From Pseudomonadota bacterium (GTDB lineage: Bacteria; Pseudomonadota; Gammaproteobacteria; Xanthomonadales; Xanthomonadaceae), in NCBI GenBank assembly GCA_023423605.1, contig JAFAFF010000266.1, positions 1 through 9,455 of the forward strand: 9,455 bases of DNA, in the 5' to 3' direction. The position numbers and the translations under genes are program-made. Every line of letters begins with the position of its first letter. The stretch's first letter is position 1. The notes beneath the pieces were generated by a model. The model was given only the letters and a program-made list of their open reading frames with translations, was not told the DNA's origin and searched no databases. Below, one piece after another: positions 1 to 6,659 of this stretch.

Positions 1-2
1 AG

Positions 3-1742
3 CACACCCCCGCCCGCCCCGAGACCCCCGCCGATAGCCCCGAGAAGCGTGATTTCATCCGCCAGATCGTGCGCGAGGACCTGGCCAGCGGGAAGCACCA
101 GGCGATCAAGACCCGCTTCCCGCCGGAACCGAACGGCTACCTGCACATCGGTCACGCCAAGTCGATCTGCCTGAATTTCGGCATTGCCGGCGAGTTCAAC
201 GGTGTCTGCAACCTGCGCTTCGACGATACCAACCCGGCCAGGGAAGATCCGGAATACGTCGCCGCCATCCAGGACGACGTGCGCTGGCTCGGCTTTGCCT
301 GGAACGAACTGCGCCACGCCTCGGATTACTTCCAGGCCTATTACCTTGCCGCCGAGAAGCTGATCCGCGACGGCAAGGCCTACGTGTGCGACCTCAACGC
401 CGAACAGGTACGTGAGTACCGCGGCACCCTGACCGAACCGGGCCGTCCGTCGCCGTGGCGCGAGCGCAGCGTGGAGGAGAACCTGGACCTGTTCCGCCGC
501 ATGCGTGCCGGCGAATTCGCCGATGGCGCGCGCACCCTGCGCGCGAAGATCGACATGGCCAGCGGCAACATCAACCTGCGCGATCCGGCCCTGTACCGCA
601 TCAAGCACGTCGAACACCAGAACACCGGCAACGCGTGGCCGATCTATCCGATGTACGACTTCGCGCATGCACTGGGCGATTCGCTGGAAGGCATCACCCA
701 TTCGCTGTGCACGCTGGAATTCGAGGATCATCGCCCGCTGTACGACTGGTGCGTGGACAACGTCGATTTCGCCCATGACGATGCGCTGACCCAGCCGCTG
801 GTCGACGCCGGCCTGCCGCGCGAAGCGGCCAAGCCTCGCCAGATCGAGTTCTCGCGGCTGAACATCAACTACACGGTGATGAGCAAGCGCAAGCTGATGG
901 CGCTGGTCACCGAACAGCTGGTGGACGGCTGGGACGATCCGCGCATGCCGACCCTGCAGGGCCTGCGTCGCCGCGGCTATACCCCGGCCGCGATGCGCCT
1001 GTTCGCCGAACGCGTGGGCATCAGCAAGCAGAATTCGCTGATCGATTTCAGCGTGCTGGAAGGAGCGCTGCGCGAAGACCTCGACAGCGCCGCCGCGCGC
1101 CGCATGGCCGTGGTCGACCCGGTGAAGCTGGTACTGACCAACCTGGCCGAAGGCCACGAAGAGCAGCTGACCTTCAGCAACCATCCCAAGGACGAAAGCT
1201 TCGGCAGCCGCCAGGTACCGTTCGCGCGCGAAATCTGGATCGACCGCGAAGACTTCGCCGAAGTGCCGCCCAAGGGCTGGAAGCGCCTGGTGCCGGGCGG
1301 CGAAGTGCGCCTGCGTGGCGCCGGCATCATCCGCTGCGATGAAGTGGTCAAGGATGCCGACGGCACCATCACCGAGCTGCGCGGCTGGCTGGATCCGGAA
1401 TCGCGCCCGGGCATGGAAGGCGCCAACCGCAAGGTGAAGGGCACCATCCACTGGGTCAGTGCCGTGCACGGCGTGCCGGCCGAGATCCGTCTGTACGACC
1501 GCCTGTTCTCGGTACCCAACCCGGATGACGAATCGGAAGGCAGGACCTACCGCGATCACCTCAACCCGGAATCGCGCCGCACCGTCACCGGCTATGTCGA
1601 GCCGGCCGCGGCCAACGCCGCCCCGGAACAGTCGTTCCAGTTCGAGCGCACCGGCTATTTCGTCGCCGACCGCCGCGACCACACGGGCGCCAGGCCGGTG
1701 TTCAACCGCAGCGTGACCCTGCGCGACACCTGGTCGGCCTGA
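3..1742 (+). CDS. glnS: Glutaminyl-tRNA synthetase, 5'-truncated by the window edge
   Basis: GlnRS is a cytoplasmic class I synthetase that charges tRNA-Gln with glutamine using ATP. The frame is open to the left edge and codes ...[18 protein letters not shown], which matches the conserved N-terminus of GlnRS. The GTG at 69 is therefore internal and the true start lies upstream of the window. The class I signature [12 protein letters not shown] (HIGH at 144-155) and the KMSKS-type motif VMSKR (876-890) are intact. They are followed by the two beta-barrel anticodon-binding domains and the usual C-terminal segment PVFNR.VTLRDTW. Compared from memory with the E. coli enzyme, there is an insertion of about 18 residues (within 762-833) just before the PRQ.EFSRLN stretch that leads into VMSKR. 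Otherwise length and order are ordinary for the family. GatCAB-type glutamyl synthetases lack this C-terminal domain, so GlnRS rather than GltX is the firm choice. Confidence 0.97.
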   Translation, partial: HTPARPETPADSPEKRDFIRQIVREDLASGKHQAIKTRFPPEPNGYLHIGHAKSICLNFGIAGEFNGVCNLRFDDTNPAREDPEYVAAIQDDVRWLGFAWNELRHASDYFQAYYLAAEKLIRDGKAYVCDLNAEQVREYRGTLTEPGRPSPWRERSVEENLDLFRRMRAGEFADGARTLRAKIDMASGNINLRDPALYRIKHVEHQNTGNAWPIYPMYDFAHALGDSLEGITHSLCTLEFEDHRPLYDWCVDNVDFAHDDALTQPLVDAGLPREAAKPRQIEFSRLNINYTVMSKRKLMALVTEQLVDGWDDPRMPTLQGLRRRGYTPAAMRLFAERVGISKQNSLIDFSVLEGALREDLDSAAARRMAVVDPVKLVLTNLAEGHEEQLTFSNHPKDESFGSRQVPFAREIWIDREDFAEVPPKGWKRLVPGGEVRLRGAGIIRCDEVVKDADGTITELRGWLDPESRPGMEGANRKVKGTIHWVSAVHGVPAEIRLYDRLFSVPNPDDESEGRTYRDHLNPESRRTVTGYVEPAAANAAPEQSFQFERTGYFVADRRDHTGARPVFNRSVTLRDTWSA

Positions 1743-1753
1743 AGCCGTCCACT

Positions 1754-1774
1754 GGCGCGGGCACGTTCCGCGCC
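1754..1774 (+). terminator. GC-rich hairpin just after glnS, possible terminator
   Basis: A perfect 7-bp stem (GGCGCGG at 1754-1760 with CCGCGCC at 1768-1774) and a 7-base loop begins 12 bases after the glnS stop. Position and stem strength suggest transcript termination or 3'-end protection. No T-run follows, so a classical intrinsic terminator is not proven. Confidence 0.35.
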
Positions 1775-1798
1775 CTGCAACCTGCCTGCGCTCGCCAA

Positions 1799-1826
1799 CC
1801 CGCGCCCGTCATCGGGCGCGGGCTAC
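1799..1826 (-). repeat. GTAG-headed 10-bp hairpin, possible REP/SMAG-like element
   Basis: A perfect 10-bp inverted repeat (CCCGCGCCCG at 1799-1808, CGGGCGCGGG at 1813-1822) has a 4-base loop. Read on the minus strand, it is preceded immediately by GTAG (1826-1823). The SMAG repeats described in Stenotrophomonas maltophilia are short palindromes headed by GTAG, so this may be a single copy. Alternatively it is a second terminator hairpin of glnS, although no T-run follows. The bases TACACT at 1824-1829 could also act as a -10 box for the deaminase gene, with a start near 1836, but no convincing -35 is present. Confidence 0.35.
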
Positions 1827-1884
1827 ACTGCGCGCCGGCAGTTCCTGTCCGTTCCCGCACCTTCTCCACCATGAGGCACCCGCG

Positions 1885-2445
1885 ATGCTGTATGCGCAAG
1901 TCCACCTGACCCTTCCCGCCTGGATCCATGACCAGATCGATCTGGAGCGGACGTATCCCGGCGACGAAGCGAAGGTCGCGCTGGCCATCGAGCTGTCGCG
2001 GCTGAACATCGAACACGCCAGCGGTGGCCCGTTCGGTGCAGTGGTGTTCGGACCGGACGACAGGGTCATCGCCGCCGGCGTGAACCGTGTGATGCCGCAC
2101 GCCACGTCGCTGGCGCATGCAGAGAACATGGCCTACATGCTGGCCCAGCAGCGCCTGCAGACCCCACGCCTGAACGACGTGCTGGCTCCGATCACCCTGG
2201 CCACGTCGTCGCAGCCGTGCTGCCAGTGCTACGGCGCCACGGTGTGGGCGGGCATCGATCGCCTGCTGATCGGCGCCAGTGCCGCCGACGTGGAAGAACT
2301 GACGCCATTCGACGAAGGCCCCTTGCCGGCCGACTGGGTGGGAGAACTCAACAAGCGCGGCATCGAGGTGGTGCAGGGCCTGAAGCGCGACGACGCGCGC
2401 GCGGTGCTGCGCGCTTACGGAGAGGCCGATGGCGCCCGTTACTGA
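1885..2445 (+). CDS. Cytidine/deoxycytidylate deaminase-fold nucleoside deaminase
   Basis: This is a 186-residue zinc hydrolase of the CDA fold that removes an amino group from a base or nucleoside. The two signatures are clear. HAEN (residues 78-81) supplies one zinc ligand and the catalytic Glu80. PCCQC (111-115) supplies the Cys112 and Cys115 ligands. The substrate-pocket strand GGPFGAVVF lies at 47-55. The layout, with a C-terminal extension of about 60 residues, is nearer to guanine deaminase/YfhC-like nucleoside deaminases than to TadA (which has PCPMC), but no motif fixes the substrate. The ATG at 1885 has a TGAGG Shine-Dalgarno (1872-1876) 8 bases ahead. The stop lies inside the start of rlmM (17-base overlap), so the two are probably one transcript. 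Guanine, cytosine or a damaged nucleoside are all possible substrates. Confidence 0.85.
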   Translation: MLYAQVHLTLPAWIHDQIDLERTYPGDEAKVALAIELSRLNIEHASGGPFGAVVFGPDDRVIAAGVNRVMPHATSLAHAENMAYMLAQQRLQTPRLNDVLAPITLATSSQPCCQCYGATVWAGIDRLLIGASAADVEELTPFDEGPLPADWVGELNKRGIEVVQGLKRDDARAVLRAYGEADGARY

Positions 2446-3496
2446 AACGGGCATCGGCCTGCTGTGCCTGTGCCGGCAAGGCTTCGAGCCCGAGCTGGCC
2501 GGCGAACTCACCACCCGGGCCGGCGAAGCAGGGTTCGCGGGTTATGCGCGCACCCAGCGCAACGACGGCTTCGTGCTTTTCATGTGCGACCAGGCCGCAG
2601 CGCTGTCGTCAGCGCTGCCGTGGCGCGAACTGATCTTCGCGCGGCAGAAGCTGGTGGTGCTTGCCGAACTGCCGCAGCTGGATGCCTCCGATCGCATCAC
2701 GCCGATGCTGGCCGCCCTGGCCGACGCGCCGCGCTTTGGCGACCTGTGGGTGGAGCACCCGGATTCGGACGCCGGCAAGCCGCTTTCCGGGCTCAGCCGT
2801 GCATTCGGCAACGCCCTGCGCCCGGCGCTGCGCAAGGCCGGCAGACTGACGGACACGCCCAACCCGAAGCTGCCACGCCTGCATGTGGTCTTCGTGGACG
2901 GCACGCATGCCTTCGTGTGCGTGGCCGACCCTGCCGACAGTGCGCCGTGGGCACTGGGTATCCCGCGCCTGAAGCTGCTGCCGGACGCGCCCTCGCGTTC
3001 GGCGCTGAAGCTGGATGAGGCACTGCTGACGCTGCTGGCTACGGATGAGCGCGAAGCGCTGGTGCGCCCGGGCATGCGCGCGGCGGACCTGGGCGCTGCG
3101 CCCGGCGGCTGGACGTGGGTACTCACCCGCCAGCACCTGCAGGTGCTCAGCATCGACAACGGCCCGCTGCGCCAGCACGTGCTGGACACCGGGTTGGTGG
3201 AACACCTGCGCGCCGACGGTTTCCACTGGCACCCCGAACAGCCGCTGGACTGGATGGTGTGCGACATGGTGGAACAGCCGCGCCGCGTTGCCGAACGCAT
3301 GGCCACCTGGTTCCGCGAGGGCTGGTGCAGGCACGCCATCTTCAACCTGAAGCTGCCGATGAAGAAGCGCTGGGATGAAACCCGGCTGTGCCTGGACCTG
3401 TTCCAGGAACAGGCCGGCAAGCCGCTGGTGGTACGCGCCAAGCAGCTGTATCACGATCGGGAAGAGATCACGGTGCTGGCCTCGCCGCTGCGCTGA
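2429..3496 (+). CDS. rlmM: 23S rRNA (cytidine-2498-2'-O)-methyltransferase RlmM
   Basis: RlmM places a 2'-O-methyl group on C2498 of 23S rRNA, near the peptidyl transferase centre, using S-adenosylmethionine. The 355-residue length matches the family. The N-terminal half (about 1-185) is the THUMP-like RNA-binding part. The C-terminal half is a RrmJ-type Rossmann methyltransferase with SAM motif DLGAAPGGW (220-228). The K-D-K-E catalytic set is visible as Lys194 (SALKLDEA), Asp279 (VCDMVEQP), Lys308 (FNLKLPMKKRW) and Glu345 or Glu346 (DREEITVL). The ATG at 2429 lies within the end of the deaminase gene and has GGAG (2419-2422) 6 bases ahead, so it is likely translated by coupling. Housekeeping gene, intact. 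Confidence 0.96.
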   Translation: MAPVTETGIGLLCLCRQGFEPELAGELTTRAGEAGFAGYARTQRNDGFVLFMCDQAAALSSALPWRELIFARQKLVVLAELPQLDASDRITPMLAALADAPRFGDLWVEHPDSDAGKPLSGLSRAFGNALRPALRKAGRLTDTPNPKLPRLHVVFVDGTHAFVCVADPADSAPWALGIPRLKLLPDAPSRSALKLDEALLTLLATDEREALVRPGMRAADLGAAPGGWTWVLTRQHLQVLSIDNGPLRQHVLDTGLVEHLRADGFHWHPEQPLDWMVCDMVEQPRRVAERMATWFREGWCRHAIFNLKLPMKKRWDETRLCLDLFQEQAGKPLVVRAKQLYHDREEITVLASPLR

Positions 3497-3563
3497 ATGC
3501 CGGCTGGCCCCTTGACGGCGCATGAGCGCAAGCGGCACCTGCGAATCCCGCCTCGCGCGCCAA

Positions 3564-4078
3564 TCAGCAGGATCGGGGCCTCGGTCCTTCGCCTTCAAGA
3601 TCCTGTCTCGCGCGGCGGATGTCACCAATCACTTCCCTGACCAGCTCAAGGCGGCGATGCACGGTACTGAAATGCTGTGCGTTGTACGGCTCCGTTCCAC
3701 GGAGCCATGCACCTGCCCACGCCACGCCTTGCCGTTGCAGTGCATCGCGCTGGGCCGTGTAGTGGTTTTCCAGGTTCTGCAGGCTGCGTGTCAGCATGTT
3801 CGACGAAAGGGGTTTGCGGGCCTCACCGCCTTGCGCATCCAGCAGCCGGTCATGAATTTTCTGCACCTCATGACCGGGGGACAGCCCCAGGCGGCTTGCA
3901 TTCGCGATCTTTTCCAGCACGGGCCGCACGACAGCCAGTTCCTCGGCACGAGCTGCGGTCGATTGCCTGCAGCCCCGTACCCAGCGACGTCCACATGCTT
4001 GCCACACCGATGCCATGCAGTTGCTCAGCCCCATCCGAGCACCTGCCCGGCAGCCATGTCCGTGGAGAAGAAACGCAT
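3564..4078 (-). pseudogene. Helical hypothetical protein, probably disrupted by two frameshifts
   Basis: No family is recognised. The C-terminal part (about 3945 down to the TGA at 3564-3566) reads as a normal, charged, helical protein: AARAEELAVVRPVLEK, then EVQKIHDRLLDAQ, LTRSLQNLENHY and HRRLELVREVIGDIRRAR. This frame stays open upstream to 4259, but beyond about 3960 it turns Cys/Arg/Trp-rich and unconvincing. Natural-looking sequence continues in the other two frames. MRFFSTDMAAGQVLGW runs from an ATG at 4078 into a TGA at 4025-4027. QLHGIGVASMWTSLGTGLQAIDR follows in the third frame (about 4023-3955, quoted here in part). Removing one base in the GGGG run (4029-4032 on this strand) and one near 3945-3957 would join all three into about 170 residues. 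The span has a two-base excess, which fits. GCGAGA lies 6 bases before the ATG. Either a decayed gene or base-call errors would explain this. If the long single frame is real instead, its start is unclear. Confidence 0.55.
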
Positions 4079-4180
4079 TGGCAATCTCGCTATCATCGAA
4101 TTCGTACAGCCCATCGTGTTCATGCAATGATCCGCTCGCGGCATCCAGCGTTGCATCACCCGCCCACGGAGAGACTGCCC

Positions 4181-4570
4181 ATGACCCGCTGCATCGCCCT
4201 GTTTTTCCTGTTGCTTGCCGCGCCCCTGTCGGCACAGCAAGTGCGTACCGATCCAGCACTCAGCCAACCCCTGCGCGATGAAACCGGCGTGATCCGCCAG
4301 CAGTCGCTTTCTGCCGGCGAAGTCACCGGCAGCGTGGACATCGCGGTGCCGCGCGGTGAAACACCGGTTACCGTCCGCTCGTTGACGCCTTCCAGCGCAG
4401 CCGGCCAGTACCGCATCCATTTCGCGGCGCTTGATACCGATGGTGATGGCTTCATCAGCCGCGAGGAAGCACAGGTCAATCCATCGCTGGCCGATGAGTT
4501 CGATTCATTGGATGTGAAACGTCGCGGTCGCCTGGACCGCTCCGATCTGGCCGGTTGGCTGCTGGATTGA
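4181..4570 (+). CDS. Small exported EF-hand calcium-binding protein
   Basis: This 129-residue protein is predicted to be exported and to bind calcium. Residues 1-18 form a Sec signal peptide (MTRCIALFFLLLAAPLSA, likely cut before Gln19). A low-complexity linker leads to a C-terminal EF-hand pair. The first loop, residues 85-96 (DTDGDGFISREE), has every ligand position of a canonical EF-hand. The second, 111-122, is degenerate: Asp111, Gly116 and Asp119 remain, but positions 3 and 5 are Lys and Arg. The start is set by GGAGAG (4168-4173) 7 bases before the ATG and by the signal peptide; the open frame extends further upstream without such support. It is convergent with the 253-residue gene 38 bases downstream. 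There is no lipobox, so a periplasmic or secreted location is likely. The role is unknown; calcium sensing or buffering is inference. Confidence 0.8.
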   Translation: MTRCIALFFLLLAAPLSAQQVRTDPALSQPLRDETGVIRQQSLSAGEVTGSVDIAVPRGETPVTVRSLTPSSAAGQYRIHFAALDTDGDGFISREEAQVNPSLADEFDSLDVKRRGRLDRSDLAGWLLD

Positions 4571-4608
4571 GGCCATCCGCCGGCCGGGTCGCCATCGGAA
4601 GCCGTCGG

Positions 4609-5370
4609 TCACCCACGTAGATTCGCCACTCCACGCACCTCGGCCGCAAAGCTGCGTGCCGTTGCAATACGGTTGGCGAGATCCTGGGCAGTCTCATGAT
4701 GATGGCTGCCGGGCTGCGTCCCGTACCCTGCCGCAGCGGCATGCACGCGCTTCTCCCGCTGCGCCACATGTTTCAGCGACACCACCGCATTCATCACCTG
4801 ATCGGCTTCGTGTTGCCGTCCGTTCGCCGCTGCATCACGCCGCTGCAGCGCCTTCTGCAATGCCTCGCACCCTGCGATGAACGGTCCATCCGCGCGTTGC
4901 GCGCCGATAGACGAATAGTCCAGCGCATTCGCAAACTTCCTGAGCACGATCGGATCGGACGTCTTCTGCAGAGCCGCGTTGAATGCAGACAGGGCCGAAT
5001 CGAAATCCGCCAGCGTCGAGAGCCTGGCATCACGAAGGGTCCTGGCACTGGAACGCATATCGCCGTCGTTGTCCTTCTCGACCCGCTGCCGGTAATCGGC
5101 GGCCAGCGTGGTGGCCTTCGCCACCAGATCGGCACCTGCCTTCTGCATGGCTTCCCGGACCGGCTGCAGCGCGCGTTCGGCAGGGACGCGATCCAGATAT
5201 CGAAAATGCTCGGTCAACAACGCCATCTTCTGCGCGGCGAATGAACCGTTATGGACGGCGAGCAGATTGTCCAGCGCCTTGTGCGCCACCATCGGCTGCT
5301 GCTTCATCGCCTCGATGGCGGCCTTGCGCTCGACGTGGACAGGACGGAAAAGTGTGGATATGAAACTCAT
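4609..5370 (-). CDS. Hypothetical helical protein, 253 residues, no known family
   Basis: I do not recognise this protein. It begins MSFISTLFRPVHVERKAAIE and ends FAAEVRGVANLRG. It lacks a signal peptide, membrane helix or cysteine-rich site. Nearly the whole length is Ala/Gln/Arg/Asp-rich amphipathic sequence, suggesting an all-alpha, possibly coiled-coil cytoplasmic protein, with a His-rich turn (GSHHHE) near residue 225. The chosen ATG at 5370 is preferred over a TTG at 5400, which would put the start inside the inverted repeat 5379-5397. The likely Shine-Dalgarno GGCGG lies in the 3' arm of that repeat. Codon use is less GC-biased than in the ubi genes. It is separated from the ubi unit by 107 bases on the same strand. 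It could be a lineage-specific effector or stress protein; nothing in the sequence decides this. Confidence 0.7.
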   Translation of the reverse strand: MSFISTLFRPVHVERKAAIEAMKQQPMVAHKALDNLLAVHNGSFAAQKMALLTEHFRYLDRVPAERALQPVREAMQKAGADLVAKATTLAADYRQRVEKDNDGDMRSSARTLRDARLSTLADFDSALSAFNAALQKTSDPIVLRKFANALDYSSIGAQRADGPFIAGCEALQKALQRRDAAANGRQHEADQVMNAVVSLKHVAQREKRVHAAAAGYGTQPGSHHHETAQDLANRIATARSFAAEVRGVANLRG

Positions 5371-5378
5371 CGATGGAC

Positions 5379-5397
5379 CGCCGTAGTGTGTACGGCG
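5379..5397 (-). promoter_or_regulatory. Perfect inverted repeat covering the RBS of the 253-residue gene
   Basis: A 7-bp perfect repeat (CGCCGTA at 5379-5385, TACGGCG at 5391-5397) with a 5-base spacer ends 8 bases before the ATG at 5370. In the mRNA it would form a hairpin whose 3' arm contains the GGCGG ribosome-binding site. It could work as an RNA structure controlling translation or as a DNA operator. Confidence 0.4.
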
Positions 5398-5431
5398 CAA
5401 CGATAACCTTCGCTACCCAGCGCGGCTTCCA

Positions 5432-5462
5432 GGAATGCGACGTCACCGGGGACATCGCATCC
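5432..5462. other. Imperfect stem-loop between the ubi unit and the 253-residue gene
   Basis: GGAATGCGAcGTC (5432-5444) pairs with GACaTCGCATCC (5451-5462). This gives an 11-bp stem with one bulged A, one C/A mismatch and a 6-base loop. It lies 15 bases after the ubi unit's stop on the minus strand. No T-run follows on either strand, so it may be a weak terminator or a leader structure of the next gene. Confidence 0.35.
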
Positions 5463-5477
5463 GGCGATCGCTGCCGC

Positions 5478-6659
5478 TCATACCCCCGCAGCGCGCTTCC
5501 AGAACATCTGCAACAGCGGCGGCCACCTGCCCACGCAGCCCAGCGCGTGTCCACGTGCCAGCGTCAGGTGCATCTCATCGTTGGAAAACAGCGTGTTGAT
5601 CGCATCGAATCCGTAGGCCGACACCTGGTTGTCGCTGCGGCGTTCACGTGCCCAGCGTTGCAGCCGCTGTGGCGACAGCCGGGCCTGTCCACGCCGCTGC
5701 GCGGAGGGCTGTATCCAGCGTTGCAGGGCGGCCACGTCGCGCAGGCCAAGGTTCACGCCCTGCCCCGCCAGCGGATGCACCACGTGCGCTGCATCGCCGA
5801 GCGCCAGGATGCGTCCGGCGACATAGGCGCGCGCCAGCTGGCGGCGCAGTGGAAACGCGGCACGCGCGGACACGACATTCAGTTCACCAAGCCGGCCACC
5901 GAAGGCGCGGGTGAGCTCGCGATTGAACACCTCATCATCCAGCGCCAGCACGCGCGCGGCTTCTTCTTCCGGAAGCGTCCAGACAATGGAGCTGCGCCTC
6001 GGCGCCACCGGCAGCAGCGCCAATGGTCCGGTCGGCAGAAAGCGCTGCCAGGCGGTGGCGGCGTTGTCCTGCGCGCTGTCCACGTAGGCCACCACGCCGC
6101 GCTGATGGTAGTCATGGCGATCCACCTCGATGCCGGCCAGCGTCCGCAACGTGGATTCGGCGCCGTCGGCGGCCACCGCCAGTGCGGCATCCAGGCGACG
6201 CCCATCCTGCAGCCGCAGGCGCACGCCGCGCTCATCCTGTTCCAGTCCCTCCACCCGCGCCGGGCAGTGGACCTCCACGCCCGCGGCAGGCAATGCCGCC
6301 CACAGGCGGTCCACCAGCAAGCCGTTTTCCACGATCCAGCCCAGTTCGCTGCGACCGAACCGATCGGCGTCGAACAGCAGATCGCCACAGCCGGCCGCGT
6401 CCCATACCTGCATGCGGCGATAAGGGTGGGCGCGGGCGCGCTGCACCGATTCCCATACCCCAAGCCGCTGCAGCAACTGCACGTTGTCGGCCGCGAAGGC
6501 GAACACCCGCAGGTCCGGGTGCGCAGCCTGCCACGAGGACGGCTCGCGTCCTTCGACAAGGGCGACCGCCAGGCCTGCATCGGCCAGCGCCAGCGCACAG
6601 CTGGCACCGACCACGCCGCCACCGACGACCACCACATCCAGGCCGGCACGCCGGCTCAT
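5478..6659 (-). CDS. UbiH/UbiF/UbiI-family FAD monooxygenase of ubiquinone synthesis
   Basis: This is a 393-residue flavoprotein hydroxylase that adds a ring hydroxyl to a ubiquinone precursor. The N-terminal dinucleotide-binding motif is VVVVGGGVVGAS (residues 9-20), the middle motif is ADGAEST (164-170), and the second FAD motif is GDAAHVVHPLAGQGVNLGLRD (288-308, quoted here in part as its key GD..H.G.G.N.G..D pattern). The stretch GVWESVQRARAHPYRRM recalls E. coli UbiF, while SIVWTLPEEEA and the pairing with ubiH recall UbiI. C5 hydroxylation (UbiI role) is likely if C6 is handled elsewhere, for example by a Coq7 enzyme as reported in xanthomonads, but the position cannot be read from sequence. 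The start ATG (6659) overlaps the ubiH stop as ATGA, with GGAGAAG 5 bases ahead. An in-frame ATG at 6677 is less likely. Confidence 0.88.
   Translation of the reverse strand: MSRRAGLDVVVVGGGVVGASCALALADAGLAVALVEGREPSSWQAAHPDLRVFAFAADNVQLLQRLGVWESVQRARAHPYRRMQVWDAAGCGDLLFDADRFGRSELGWIVENGLLVDRLWAALPAAGVEVHCPARVEGLEQDERGVRLRLQDGRRLDAALAVAADGAESTLRTLAGIEVDRHDYHQRGVVAYVDSAQDNAATAWQRFLPTGPLALLPVAPRRSSIVWTLPEEEAARVLALDDEVFNRELTRAFGGRLGELNVVSARAAFPLRRQLARAYVAGRILALGDAAHVVHPLAGQGVNLGLRDVAALQRWIQPSAQRRGQARLSPQRLQRWARERRSDNQVSAYGFDAINTLFSNDEMHLTLARGHALGCVGRWPPLLQMFWKRAAGV

Noticed and set aside
380..1519. Long open frames on the minus strand inside glnS
   Set aside because: Shadows of a GC-rich coding frame; their products are Arg/Ser-rich and match no family.
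1871..1909. 12-codon frame overlapping the deaminase start, possible leader peptide
   Set aside because: It contains no run of regulatory codons and shares the Shine-Dalgarno region by chance.
1702..2514. 270-codon minus-strand frame over the deaminase gene
   Set aside because: It lies opposite a gene with clear zinc motifs and reads as His/Arg/Gln-rich shadow sequence.
3568..3605. 7-bp inverted repeat (CAGGATC/GATCCTG) at the end of the broken gene
   Set aside because: The 24-base loop and coding location make it likely chance.
3677..4180. Upstream extension of the EF-hand frame to 3677
   Set aside because: It reads as low-quality sequence; the signal peptide and Shine-Dalgarno fix the start at 4181.
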